Origin: Bin55 sp965220235 | GTDB lineage: Bacteria > Pseudomonadota > Gammaproteobacteria > Pseudomonadales > Azotimanducaceae | Assembly: GCA_965220235.1 (NCBI GenBank) | Contig: OZ244815.1 | Coordinates: forward strand, 1,612,001-1,676,000 | Length of the DNA stretch: 64,000 nt | Direction of reading: 5' to 3' | Part shown: positions 17,274 through 26,500 of the stretch, piece by piece | Numbering within the stretch: position 1 is the stretch's first letter | How the letters are laid out: each line of letters opens with the position of its first letter | Translations under genes and position numbers: made by a program | Notes under the pieces: generated by a model | Database searches by the model: none | What the model was told of the DNA's origin: nothing | What the model saw: only the letters and a program-made list of their open reading frames with translations

Positions 17274-17909
17274 GTGAAACTCCCTAGATTCAGACTTACC
17301 AAGGTCGTGTTCTGGTGTGTTCTCGCGATTCCACTTGCGCTTCTGATCAATGACATCCGCATCGAATTAGCGACCCCGACTCTAGGGCTCGGTGCAGACC
17401 CGGAGGACGCGATCGTCGATCATCTCGGGATTTGGTCGATACGGCTTCTCTGGTTTACGCTCTTTATATCGTCTATCGCACGACTTACGCGTAAACCTAT
17501 CCTGATCCAATTCCGGCGGATGGCCGGTCTGTGGACGTTTGCGATGGTCTGCCTGCACGTGACCAGTTACGTTCTACTGCTAGCGAGAGTCGATTTGATG
17601 GTAATCTTGGACGATTTTGTTGAGCGTCCCTACATCATCGCGGGATTGAGTGCTTTGTGTTCGTTGATTCCTTTGGCGATCACCTCAACCCGAGGTTGGC
17701 GTCGCAGATTGCGCCAGAATTGGAATCGATTACATCGACTCGTTTACGTTGCAGCGATCGCAGCATGGATTCATCTGTTTTGGCTTGAAAGGGCAACCTT
17801 CGAGGAATCGGCGATCTACGGAGCAATCCTCATCCTACTCTTCATAGAGCGAATCGTTCATACAATGCGAACTCGCAAGCGAAAGCAGACCGCCAAGGCA
17901 GTGACATAG
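17274..17909 (+). CDS. msrQ: MsrQ-like heme-binding membrane subunit
   Basis: A 211-residue membrane protein of the ferric reductase-like family matching MsrQ: GLGADPEDAIVDHLG, RRMAGLWTFAMVCLH, RPYIIAGL, STRGWRRRL and WNRLHRLVYVAA are family landmarks, with histidines that bind b-hemes. MsrQ passes electrons from the quinone pool or flavins to MsrP, a periplasmic methionine sulfoxide reductase. No msrP is adjacent, which is unusual because the two normally form an operon. The start is a GTG. Confidence 0.85.
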   Translation: MKLPRFRLTKVVFWCVLAIPLALLINDIRIELATPTLGLGADPEDAIVDHLGIWSIRLLWFTLFISSIARLTRKPILIQFRRMAGLWTFAMVCLHVTSYVLLLARVDLMVILDDFVERPYIIAGLSALCSLIPLAITSTRGWRRRLRQNWNRLHRLVYVAAIAAWIHLFWLERATFEESAIYGAILILLFIERIVHTMRTRKRKQTAKAVT

Positions 17910-17910
17910 G

Positions 17911-18162
17911 ATGAAACATCGCCAGTACTGGCTCGCGAATTTGCGCTTGGTTGGCATCCTCCTGAGTATTTGGTTTATTGTGTCTTTCGGGTGCGGCATA
18001 CTGTTTGTCGACGTCCTCAATCAGATTCAGATTGGGGGATTCAAACTCGGCTTCTGGTTTGCACAACAGGGAAGCATCGTTGTCTTTGTTGTGCTGATCT
18101 TCGTCTATGCGGTACTCGCGAATCGACTTGACCGCACTCACGACGTCGACGAAGAAGAATGA
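17911..18162 (+). CDS. DUF4212 small subunit of sodium:solute symporter
   Basis: An 83-residue protein with two transmembrane helices (about residues 11-35 and 45-70) matching DUF4212, which is found with VC_2705-type symporters and thought to be their small subunit. It starts 1 base after msrQ and its stop overlaps the symporter start by ATGA, so the pair is translated together. YWLANLRL near the N-terminus is characteristic. Confidence 0.88.
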   Translation: MKHRQYWLANLRLVGILLSIWFIVSFGCGILFVDVLNQIQIGGFKLGFWFAQQGSIVVFVVLIFVYAVLANRLDRTHDVDEEE

Positions 18163-19928
18163 GTCAACAGTTACTGATTTATTTTGTAGTTGGCGGTAGC
18201 TTTCTTCTCTACATCGGTCTCGCGATATATTCGAAGGCTAATTCGACGAGTGACTTCTACGTAGCCGGTAAACACGTTTCGCCAGTAGCGAACGGCATGG
18301 CAACGGCTGCGGATTGGATGTCCGCCGCATCGTTCATATCGATGGCTGGCTTGATTGCGTTTCTAGGTTACGACGGTTCGGTCTACTTAATGGGATGGAC
18401 TGGCGGCTACGTCATTCTCGCTCTGTTGCTTGCCCCTTATCTACGTAAATTTGGAAAGTACACGGTACCAGAGTTTATTGGTGATCGCTACGACTCGCAG
18501 ATCGCACGAACCGTAGCTGTCGTCTGTCTGATCGTGATTTCGTTTACGTATGTCGCTGGGCAAATGCGCGGCGTCGGCATCGTGTTTGCTCGTTTCCTAA
18601 ATGTCGATGTGACCGTCGGGTTATTGACCGGTATGGGGGTTGTGTTCGTGTATGCCGTATTCGGCGGAATGAAAGGCATCACCTATACACAGGTTGCTCA
18701 ATACTGTGTGATGATTTTTGCCTATACGTTACCCGCAGTCTTTATCACCTTTCAGGTCACCAACATTCCGATTCCACAACTTGGATTTGGGAGCGAGTTA
18801 GCAGATGGGTCAGGCTATTTATTGACTCGATTGGATCAGGTCGTCACCGAGCTAGGTTTCGCGTCGTACACCGACGGTTCGAAGAGTATGACCGACGTCT
18901 TCTTCATCACAATGGCACTGATGATTGGGACCGCCGGATTACCTCATGTCATTGTTCGTTTCTTCACGGTGCCACGTGTACGAGACGCCCGAATTTCGGC
19001 AGGCTACGCGCTACTATTTATCGCGATCTTATACACAACCGCACCTGCTGTCGGATCACTCGCTAGATGGAATTTAACAGCGACGATTCAATCGGGCGAA
19101 GTAGGTGCGCCGACCGCGAATCTACAGTATGACGAACGGCCACAGTGGTTCAAGACGTGGGAAGAAACTGGTCTCATCAAGTTCGATGACAAAAACCAGG
19201 ACGGACGCATTCAGTACTACAACGATTCCAATGAGCAATTTGCATCGGTTGCCGAATCCTATGGTTGGGAAGGTAACGAGCTAACAATTGATCGTGACAT
19301 CTTGGTGCTTGCGAATCCGGAGATCGCTGGATTGCCTGACTGGGTTGTGGCGTTCATCGCGGCGGGTGCCATCGCAGCAGCGTTGTCGACTGCAGCGGGA
19401 TTGTTATTAGTGATCTCTGCGGCCGTTTCGCATGACTTGGTCAAGAGCGTATTCAATCGCAACATGTCCGATCGCAATGAATTGATTGTCGGACGTATCT
19501 GTGCGGCTGTCGCAATCTGCTTTGCTGGTTACTTGGGATTCGACCTTCCAGCATTCGTTGCTGAGGTCGTTGCATTTGCGTTTGGGATCGCTGCCGCGAG
19601 TCTGTTCCCAGTGATTTTGCTTGGTATTTTCAGTGTTCGCGTCAACGGGATCGGGGCAATTTGTGGCATGCTGAGTGGTTTGGTGTTCACGACGCTTTAC
19701 ATAAACGCATTTAAAGGTATGTTGTTTTCGCCAATGTTTGAGAACGTTTCCGAGAACTGGTTATTCGGAATCTCACCCGAAGGCATCGGTGTGTTGGGCG
19801 CCTTGTTAAACTTCGCAGTAACGCTGGTAGTTAGCTACTGCACGAAAGCGCCGCGACAAGAGGTTGTCGAATTGGTACACAACCTGCGAACACCACGTGT
19901 CGTTCGACCGGAAGTGAGTCATGGATAA
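18159..19928 (+). CDS. Sodium:solute symporter (VC_2705-like)
   Basis: A 589-residue SSS-family transporter (about 13 helices), with the conserved GTAGLPHVIVRFFT and GAIAAALSTAAGLL segments and a soluble insert around residues 310-390 (between LARWNLT and DWVVAFIAAG). Relatives take up small carboxylates such as acetate or propionate with Na+. Coupled to its DUF4212 subunit upstream and overlapping phhB by 8 bases downstream. Propionate would suit the prp genes at 57 kb, but substrate is not readable from sequence. Confidence 0.9.
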   Translation: MSQQLLIYFVVGGSFLLYIGLAIYSKANSTSDFYVAGKHVSPVANGMATAADWMSAASFISMAGLIAFLGYDGSVYLMGWTGGYVILALLLAPYLRKFGKYTVPEFIGDRYDSQIARTVAVVCLIVISFTYVAGQMRGVGIVFARFLNVDVTVGLLTGMGVVFVYAVFGGMKGITYTQVAQYCVMIFAYTLPAVFITFQVTNIPIPQLGFGSELADGSGYLLTRLDQVVTELGFASYTDGSKSMTDVFFITMALMIGTAGLPHVIVRFFTVPRVRDARISAGYALLFIAILYTTAPAVGSLARWNLTATIQSGEVGAPTANLQYDERPQWFKTWEETGLIKFDDKNQDGRIQYYNDSNEQFASVAESYGWEGNELTIDRDILVLANPEIAGLPDWVVAFIAAGAIAAALSTAAGLLLVISAAVSHDLVKSVFNRNMSDRNELIVGRICAAVAICFAGYLGFDLPAFVAEVVAFAFGIAAASLFPVILLGIFSVRVNGIGAICGMLSGLVFTTLYINAFKGMLFSPMFENVSENWLFGISPEGIGVLGALLNFAVTLVVSYCTKAPRQEVVELVHNLRTPRVVRPEVSHG

Positions 19929-20241
19929 AGCAGATCCGAACGCCCAACAACTTTCTCCCAATGAACTGGAGCAACTCCAATCGGATTTGCCACAGTGGGA
20001 GGTTGATGCGACTGGTGACGCATCCAGGCTCACCCGGAAGTTTTCTTTTGGAAATTTCGCAGAGGCACTAGCTTTCACCAATAGAGTCGGTGAAGCTGCG
20101 GAGGCAGCAGACCACCACCCACTTATCAGCTTGACTTGGGGTGAAGCGAGAGTTGATTGGTGGTCACATTCGGCCGGTGGTATCACACGCAATGATGTCA
20201 ATATGGCACGAACGACCGATAGGATTTTTGCGGCCGACTGA
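19921..20241 (+). CDS. phhB: Pterin-4a-carbinolamine dehydratase
   Basis: A 106-residue PCD/DCoH protein with the catalytic ADHHP motif and the TWGEARVDWW...GITRNDVNMA signature. It regenerates the pterin cofactor of aromatic amino acid hydroxylases or removes hydroxypterins. No phenylalanine hydroxylase gene is nearby; it is instead fused in layout to a symporter operon by an 8-base overlap. A hairpin follows. Confidence 0.92.
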   Translation: MDKADPNAQQLSPNELEQLQSDLPQWEVDATGDASRLTRKFSFGNFAEALAFTNRVGEAAEAADHHPLISLTWGEARVDWWSHSAGGITRNDVNMARTTDRIFAAD

Positions 20242-20295
20242 ACCTGAAATGCTTCGAATGACGGATAACCCTTCGTCACGCGAAGTTCACACTCC

Positions 20296-20317
20296 GCCAC
20301 ACAATGTAGTGTGTGGC
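20296..20317 (+). terminator. Hairpin between phhB and the TonB receptor
   Basis: GCCACAC (20296-20302) pairs with GTGTGGC (20311-20317) over an 8-base loop. It follows the phhB stop by about 55 bases and precedes the receptor start; no long T-run, so termination is tentative. Confidence 0.4.
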
Positions 20318-20345
20318 ATTTCAACGCGGGGGTCATAGCGAACCG

Positions 20346-23300
20346 ATGAAAACCAGTTTCTTCTCTCGACTGGTCGTGGCGATTACTACTGTTCTCGTCC
20401 TATCAAGTATGTCTGTTGTTGCGTCGAGCACGTCTTCGAGCATTAACGGACGAATCGAATCGGGTGAAAACAACCCAGTCGCTAACGCAACCATCACGAT
20501 TCGACACGTGCCGTCTGGCACTACTGCCGTGGCAACAACGAACGCGAACGGCGTGTTCTACCAAAGCGGCTTACGCGTAGGTGGACCTTACACCGTTACG
20601 GTTGAATCGGCAGCATACAGAAAAGTTGAGCTAAGCGATTTGCACTTTTCAGCTGGTGCACAAGTACCGTTGGTACTCCAATTGCAGCCGGTTGACGTTG
20701 AAGAGGTTGTCGTCACTGCTTCTCGGGTGATCTCAGAACGAGATCTAAACAATGGCGTAGGTTCGGTTTACACCTCCTCGGATATTTCGAATCAACCGTC
20801 GGTTACACGTGATGCGCTGCGCACCTTGCTCAAAGACCCGTTAGCTCATTCCGATGGCACGGGGCAACTGAACGTTGCGGGAATCAATCCTCGGTTTAAC
20901 GGATTAGCAATTGATGGTTCGTTGCAACAGGACGACTTTGGCTTGAGTGATAACACGTATGCCACTAATCGCTCGCCCATCAACATTGATGTCATTGAGT
21001 CGATTTCCCTGGTCGCGTCCGAATATTCGGTTGAAGGCGCGGGTTACACAGGAGGGTTGGTCAATATCACGACGCGATCTGGAGACAACGACTGGAGCGG
21101 TTCGGTCTTCAGTTACATGAAGAACGATGGTCTTATTGGTGACGAGTATGACGGCGACCGAAGTTTTAATCCTGGCGATTTCGATGAAAACGAATTCGGC
21201 GGAACGATCAGCGGACCGATCGTAGAAGACGAGGTATTCGTTCTCCTATCGCTCGATAAGTACGAGTCGACACGAACTGTTGACTTTAGCAATTTTGACC
21301 AGAACGCAGGTATTCAACCTGGTTTCTTCGATGCGCTTCGAGAAGTCATCATGGATACGTACGGCTTCGACCCTGGTAGTCGACCTTCAATAGCTGCTAC
21401 CCCAGTAACGACCGAACGCCTGCTAACGAAGTTAGACTGGAATGTAACCGATACGCAGAGACTCTCCTTGACGTATCAGCGAACCGAAGAAGGGAACACC
21501 AGCTCGGGTGCGGATGACTTCGAGTCCGCTTGGATCGATTTCCCAGTTGAATTGACGTCGGTTACCGCGCAGGTCTTTTCGGATTGGAATGATCGATTCT
21601 CGACGACTGCACGCCTGAATATCAAGGACTTTGCGCGCGGTCAAAATTGCCGCGCCGGACCTGGGGTCGGTCATCTTGAATTGAACAACATAAGTGCGGA
21701 AGACGTTGTCGGTACGCCGTTAGCTGGATTGATTACCGATGAGGTCGATCTCTTAGCAGGTTGTGATCGCTTTCGACATGCTAATGACTACAGTGATACA
21801 CGAAGTCAGTTCTTCATTAGCGGCGACTACCTGCTCGATCGACATATCCTCAAAGTAGGGTTCGAACACGAACGTTTTGATCTATTCAATCTGTTTGTCC
21901 CTGCATCAGCAGGACGGTTTGTATTCAACGGTTACGACGATATTGTTAATCGCATGGCACGTCTTGACTACGTGAATGTACCGAGTAATGTGGCTGCTGA
22001 TGGCGCCGCTGCTTGGGCATACACGAAAAACACAGTCTTCGTACAGGACACTTGGCAGGTTCACGACGTGGTCGAAGTTACTTTTGGCGCTCGCTTGGAA
22101 CAATTCCAGCAATCGGACCAACCTGCGTTTAGCAATGAAGTATTCGGTACTTTTGGCGAACGTACTGACTGGAATATAGACGGTAAAAGGTTGTTCATGC
22201 CACGCTTGAGTTTCCGTACGACCGCTCTTGACCAATGGGTGTTCAGCGGCGGCTACGGTCTGTTTTCCGGTGGCGACCCGAAGGTATGGACTTCGAACGT
22301 GTTTCAAGTACCGACAACCTTCACGCGTCTAAGTCGGGCGACTAACGTCAACCCAACGGTGATTCCTCAAGAGTTATTGGACCGAGTTGCGAATTCTCAG
22401 GGCACGCCAATCGATGTACTGGACCCGGATTTCAGAGTTCCTTCGGATTGGAAGGCTTCACTGCGTGCTGAGTATGAATATCAATCGTCGAACTTTCTTG
22501 ATGGCAGCGTGCTAACCGCTCAATATCTCGGTACTCGGCCGAAATATGGTTTCGGATGGCGTAATCTTGCTCACACAGAAATCCCCGAAACGAAACCATT
22601 TGGCGTCGCGCCTGACGGTCGTCGGATATACGCAGATCTCGATGCGTTAGATATCGGCAATTTGACGCAATTGACGAACTACGATGGTGGCTCGAGTCAC
22701 ATCCTCACGGTTGCCTGGAATAAGACGTGGGACAACGGCATTGATGCGTATTTGAGCTATGCTCGTCAGGATATCGACACCGTGATCGAAGGCGTTTCGT
22801 CTCGTGGGATCTCAAACTGGCGCAATATTCAAGCACTGGATCGCAATAACCCATCACCGCGCAAGTCGCCATACGAAATTACGTCGGCTCTCAAAGCCAG
22901 TTTTGGTTACGAAAGAGAAATCGGTGGTTCGACTGCTCGCGTAGATGTGTTCGCCCAACGTTCGACGGGCAGTCGATACACGTATGTATTCGATGTGCAT
23001 TGGAGTAATCCTTTGTTCGGTCGTGCTGGTTTAGGTGAAGGACCTTACGACAACGACCCGCTTTACGTTCCAGCCTCTGCCGACGATCCACTCGTCGTAT
23101 TTGCATCGTCAGTCGATGTTGCGGGTTTCTTTAACTACGTTGAAGAAAACGGAGTTAAGTCGGGTATCCAAGCCCCCTTTGGTTTCGATGCTGACCCATC
23201 AACGATCATAGACCTAAGACTGCAATGGGAGTTACCGCCTCTACCTGGTTTAGGCTTTTTGGATGATGGTCGCGCGAAAATTGTGTTCGATATCGAGAAT

Positions 23301-23579
23301 GTGCTGAACCTCCTGAACAGCGAGTGGGGCGTATTCCACACCGGTCCACGATTCCGAGCGGTCAACATCATTCAAGCAGATTTGGTGACTAGGGCAGACG
23401 TTGCAGAGAATGGAGTCGACGGTGCGTCCGCGTTGCGGGGCGATGCTCCACGCACGGCCTGCGTAACCGCAGAATCCTGCGTGTATCGTTTCCGAGACTT
23501 CGACGCTGATAACGCAAGTTTCAGTAGCGCGACGCGATCCGTATACCAGATGCGTCTGGGGATTCGATTCGACTTCTAG
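20346..23579 (+). CDS. Oar-like TonB-dependent receptor
   Basis: A large outer-membrane receptor. From the ATG at 20346 (preferred over 20313, whose extra residues do not look like a signal) it has a signal peptide (about residues 1-27), a carboxypeptidase-regulatory-like Ig domain (ASSTSSSINGRIESGENNPV region), the TonB-box EEVVVTASR near residue 120, a plug domain and a 22-strand barrel ending in the aromatic RLGIRFDF. Length near 1077 residues fits the Oar class, which imports large ligands or peptides. It stands in its own unit, followed by a strong hairpin. Confidence 0.9.
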   Translation: MKTSFFSRLVVAITTVLVLSSMSVVASSTSSSINGRIESGENNPVANATITIRHVPSGTTAVATTNANGVFYQSGLRVGGPYTVTVESAAYRKVELSDLHFSAGAQVPLVLQLQPVDVEEVVVTASRVISERDLNNGVGSVYTSSDISNQPSVTRDALRTLLKDPLAHSDGTGQLNVAGINPRFNGLAIDGSLQQDDFGLSDNTYATNRSPINIDVIESISLVASEYSVEGAGYTGGLVNITTRSGDNDWSGSVFSYMKNDGLIGDEYDGDRSFNPGDFDENEFGGTISGPIVEDEVFVLLSLDKYESTRTVDFSNFDQNAGIQPGFFDALREVIMDTYGFDPGSRPSIAATPVTTERLLTKLDWNVTDTQRLSLTYQRTEEGNTSSGADDFESAWIDFPVELTSVTAQVFSDWNDRFSTTARLNIKDFARGQNCRAGPGVGHLELNNISAEDVVGTPLAGLITDEVDLLAGCDRFRHANDYSDTRSQFFISGDYLLDRHILKVGFEHERFDLFNLFVPASAGRFVFNGYDDIVNRMARLDYVNVPSNVAADGAAAWAYTKNTVFVQDTWQVHDVVEVTFGARLEQFQQSDQPAFSNEVFGTFGERTDWNIDGKRLFMPRLSFRTTALDQWVFSGGYGLFSGGDPKVWTSNVFQVPTTFTRLSRATNVNPTVIPQELLDRVANSQGTPIDVLDPDFRVPSDWKASLRAEYEYQSSNFLDGSVLTAQYLGTRPKYGFGWRNLAHTEIPETKPFGVAPDGRRIYADLDALDIGNLTQLTNYDGGSSHILTVAWNKTWDNGIDAYLSYARQDIDTVIEGVSSRGISNWRNIQALDRNNPSPRKSPYEITSALKASFGYEREIGGSTARVDVFAQRSTGSRYTYVFDVHWSNPLFGRAGLGEGPYDNDPLYVPASADDPLVVFASSVDVAGFFNYVEENGVKSGIQAPFGFDADPSTIIDLRLQWELPPLPGLGFLDDGRAKIVFDIENVLNLLNSEWGVFHTGPRFRAVNIIQADLVTRADVAENGVDGASALRGDAPRTACVTAESCVYRFRDFDADNASFSSATRSVYQMRLGIRFDF

Positions 23580-23612
23580 CCGACCTAACGTACACCGTAA
23601 CGGATGAACGAG

Positions 23613-23647
23613 AAGGCAAGCGACGGCTATGGACCGTCGCTTGCCTT
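23613..23647 (+). terminator. Strong hairpin after the Oar-like receptor
   Basis: AAGGCAAGCGACGG (23613-23626) pairs perfectly with CCGTCGCTTGCCTT (23634-23647), a 14-bp stem with a 7-base loop, followed by GCTTGCTTCTT. A convincing transcription terminator. Confidence 0.8.
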
Positions 23648-23719
23648 GCTTGCTTCTTAACTGTTAGCAGATAGGCAACAGAATCCTTAAAATATACGCT
23701 CGCTTTTTGGAGGCAATTC

Positions 23720-23932
23720 ATGGCACGACGGCCCAACCCACGAGCCATTACCAACACGATATTGACTGCGGATGTAATTGAGGACAAGCTCAAGCTGTAT
23801 CTTCAATCCGGAAAGAAAATCGAGAAAGTTCAACCGGGTGCAACTGGTCAGGACGAGAAGAACCGCAGCAAACACATCGTTATCTCAAGGAAGCCGCCGC
23901 AAGCGCCGCCTGGACTCCCGGTGTCCTCATAA
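23720..23932 (+). CDS. Small basic protein of unknown function
   Basis: A 70-residue protein preceded by GGAGG nine bases before the ATG, which is one of the best ribosome-binding sites in the window. The N-terminal half (ARRPNPRAITNTIL then a helix ADVIEDKLKLYLQSGKKI) is followed by a charged disordered tail ending in prolines. I do not recognise it; it is not RpoZ, despite a similar size and MAR start. A terminator-like hairpin follows directly, so it is a single-gene unit. Confidence 0.7.
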   Translation: MARRPNPRAITNTILTADVIEDKLKLYLQSGKKIEKVQPGATGQDEKNRSKHIVISRKPPQAPPGLPVSS

Positions 23933-23937
23933 GACAA

Positions 23938-23954
23938 TCCCCGATTTTCGGGGA
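23938..23954 (+). terminator. Terminator hairpin
   Basis: TCCCCGA (23938-23944) pairs with TCGGGGA (23948-23954) around TTT, followed by GCGTTCTCTTTT. It lies 6 bases after the small ORF stop and may also stop transcription from the integrase side. Confidence 0.65.
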
Positions 23955-24019
23955 GCGTTCTCTTTTCACTACGAATTTGTCGGTTAGCTGACGTCTTATT
24001 CGCGTCAGCAAGTTTCGTT

Positions 24020-24880
24020 CTAACCTAAGTACACGCGCGTTATTTCGATTCGGTTGTGACCCAGTTCGCGACTGATCTTCAGTCGCACTTCCTGATCGAT
24101 CTGCTGCTCAATCTTCGTAAGTTCCTTGAATTTAAGACCACCTGCTGACGGAGGGTACCAGCCAGTAAGTCGTAGGTACCGACGTTGCGCATACCCGTGG
24201 CGAAGACCATGTAGATTGTGCAATCCCGCACGGAGAGTGGCGTGGTCGTACCGTTTTAGTTGGTGTTTGTATAGCAATTCGGGTGGGATCAAAGAGCCTG
24301 TACCTACGAATGCTCGAACTTGATCAAGGAGCTCGCGCTGGGACGGTTCGGTTATTGGGATTTCGCGAGGTCGTCCGCCCTTGGTCCAAGAGCCTTTGAG
24401 TCGAATGAACGTCTCTTGATCGGCATAACTCGGGCGAAATTTGATCGACTCTTCGCGACGTAACCCAAAAGCTTGCTGTAAACGTACGCTGGTGCGCACG
24501 TACACGTCATCGATTTGTAGAAATTTGTCTTCATCGAGATACTGAGCTTTTTGCGTAGGCGTGTGATCTCTAGGAGGAATGCCGTAGTGATCGTTGGATG
24601 GGTGCATGATGTGGGTCTTGCCGATCTTCTCCGCCCACCAGCGAATGTCGGCCATGTAGTTCCGCAAAGTCCCGGGCGTGATGTCGCGCGCGATCCAGTG
24701 TTCAACCAATGCCGTCACGTGCTTCGGTTTAAGCGAGGTGGCGTGCATGTGGAAGAACCCGAGTTCATGCAGGGTGTTGGCATGCCGTTGCATTCGACTG
24801 TATCGGCTACCGCGGGTGGAATAGCTGCCGTCGCGATTGCGACGGCAGATCATCGATAGCTCGTAGTTCAGATCTTTCAC
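24020..24880 (-). CDS. Integrase_1-type tyrosine recombinase
   Basis: A 286-residue tyrosine recombinase with an N-terminal SAM-like core-binding region and the Integrase_1 catalytic domain. Catalytic residues visible: arginine in FGLRREE, lysine in WTKGGRPRE, HGLRHGY (H-x-x-R), and a terminal tyrosine in RVYLG, so it looks intact. Such recombinases move genomic islands or act without tRNA-type attachment sites. No tRNA or flanking direct repeat was recognised, and debris of unclear origin follows upstream. The protein ends two residues after the tyrosine. Confidence 0.9.
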   Translation of the reverse strand: MKDLNYELSMICRRNRDGSYSTRGSRYSRMQRHANTLHELGFFHMHATSLKPKHVTALVEHWIARDITPGTLRNYMADIRWWAEKIGKTHIMHPSNDHYGIPPRDHTPTQKAQYLDEDKFLQIDDVYVRTSVRLQQAFGLRREESIKFRPSYADQETFIRLKGSWTKGGRPREIPITEPSQRELLDQVRAFVGTGSLIPPELLYKHQLKRYDHATLRAGLHNLHGLRHGYAQRRYLRLTGWYPPSAGGLKFKELTKIEQQIDQEVRLKISRELGHNRIEITRVYLG

Positions 24881-25393
24881 GGCGCTCGTTCAATGGTGAG
24901 TGGTACTGACATCGTTGTGAATCGCTTCCAGCAACGATCGCGGATATCGCGTAGTGTCATGGGACGCCAACCCCTGATCTGAACGGTCCTAGCTCGGACG
25001 GTACGCCATGCTCCTGTTGGAACAACGGACGTACTGGTTTCGCCGTACACATCCGTATTCACCGATGTGCGAAAGAGGAAGTCAACGGAAGTTGACCTTG
25101 CCAAATGGCGACGTTGAAGATGAGTTCACGCGGATGACGCGCGGCAGCTTCATGAACTCTTCGCTGCTCTCGCTGCAATTTGCCGTGCAGCTCGGTCAAT
25201 TCGTTCACGAGCGCAACTTTAGGGATCGATTTCGAACGTTGTGCGAAAAACTAAGTCAACGGTTGAATTGATTTTGGCTCGACTTTAGTCGCCTAATACC
25301 TTAGTGTTCTGGCGTGATGTATCACCTACGAACGGAGGATCTGCTTGATAACCGGGTTATCAAGGTCGTTGCGGCGATGAAGAATCGCCTGAA
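24881..25393. other. Integrase-flanking region with gene debris
   Basis: About 510 bases upstream of the integrase (on its strand) without a clear gene. A minus-strand frame around 25062-25253 reads as an alpha-helical fragment (NELTELHGKLQREQRRVHEA and onward to IWQGQLP) bounded by stops at both ends, resembling the remains of a longer protein. A palindrome TTGATAAC-CGG-GTTATCAA lies at 25345-25363. The plus-strand frames here look less protein-like. The region may be an abandoned cargo end of the mobile unit. Confidence 0.4.
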
Positions 25394-26455
25394 TTAGGAA
25401 CCGTTTCTACGGTCGTCGACGGCTTTTGCGAGCTGCTCGAAGCAGATTTCGGTGTCATCCCAACTAAGGCATGCATCCGTGATGCTCTGTCCGTATACCA
25501 ATTGCGTGCCATCGCCAATTTTCTGATTGCCTTCGACTAAATGACTCTCGATCATGACGCCCATGATGTGAGAATCTGGCAGCGGGATTTGCTCACATAG
25601 TTTGCCGCAAACATCAAGTTGGCGTTTGTGTTCTTTTTCACTATTCGCGTGACTCATGTCGACCATCAGACGAGGAGTCACTGCTGCTTTTGCAAGGCGC
25701 TTTGCGGCGTCCGTGATCGATGCTACATCGTAGTTAGTCTGCCCGCCACCGCCTCGCAGAATGATGTGGCAATCAGGGTTGCCGGTTGTTGAAAAAATAG
25801 CGGCATGGCCTGACTTCGTCACGGAAAGAAATATGTGCGAATTCAACGCAGACTTCACCGCGTCCGCTGCGATCTGTACGTCGCCTTTCGTACTGTTCTT
25901 GAATCCGACGGGGCAGGATAAACCTGAAGCTAATTGACGATGTATTTGACTCTCGGTGGTTCTTGCTCCGATTGCACTCCAAGATACCAAATCGCCTAAA
26001 TATTGGGGTGTAATCGGATCCAGATACTCAGTACCGGTCCCTAGTTTCTTCTCGGCGATATCGCACAACAACTGTCTGGCTGTTTGAAGACCATCGTTGA
26101 TTTCGTATGAACCATTTAGATGTGGGTCATTGATCAAGCCTTTCCAACCCACTGTGGTACGTGGTTTTTCGAAGTACACACGCATCAAGATACACAACTG
26201 ATCCCTATACGCAGTCGCTACATCGGCCAATCGATCGGCGTACTCTAGAGCAGATATCGTGTCATGAATCGAACACGGACCTACGATACAGAGGAGTCGA
26301 TCGTCCTCACCATGAATGATGTGAGCCGCTTCGTTGCGTTTTTCGAAGACGAGCTGAGACGATTCGGGGGAAACTGGAAACTGCTCGATAAGCTGTTGCG
26401 GAGCTAAGGCTTCGTCCATGCCATTGATCCGCAGATCGTCCGTTTCATAACGCAT
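25394..26455 (-). CDS. aroG: 3-Deoxy-7-phosphoheptulonate (DAHP) synthase
   Basis: A 353-residue class I DAHP synthase joining phosphoenolpyruvate and erythrose 4-phosphate, the first step of the shikimate pathway. Family landmarks: IVGPCSIHD, RVYFEKPRTTVGWKG, GTEYLDPITPQY, GARTTESQ, LRGGGG and DMSHANS. Which of the aroF/aroG/aroH feedback types it is cannot be decided by eye. Monocistronic, with no obvious leader. Confidence 0.93.
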   Translation of the reverse strand: MRYETDDLRINGMDEALAPQQLIEQFPVSPESSQLVFEKRNEAAHIIHGEDDRLLCIVGPCSIHDTISALEYADRLADVATAYRDQLCILMRVYFEKPRTTVGWKGLINDPHLNGSYEINDGLQTARQLLCDIAEKKLGTGTEYLDPITPQYLGDLVSWSAIGARTTESQIHRQLASGLSCPVGFKNSTKGDVQIAADAVKSALNSHIFLSVTKSGHAAIFSTTGNPDCHIILRGGGGQTNYDVASITDAAKRLAKAAVTPRLMVDMSHANSEKEHKRQLDVCGKLCEQIPLPDSHIMGVMIESHLVEGNQKIGDGTQLVYGQSITDACLSWDDTEICFEQLAKAVDDRRNGS

Positions 26456-26500
26456 TGCGTGAGGACATCAGGAAAAAAGGGCGCAAATGATAATTAGGGA

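Noticed and set aside
23720..23932. RpoZ (RNA polymerase omega) identity
   Set aside because: Similar size and an MAR start, but it lacks the family's VEDC and later conserved blocks.
24881..25393. tRNA attachment site for the integrase
   Set aside because: No cloverleaf or tRNA 3' end can be read here or directly beside the integrase.
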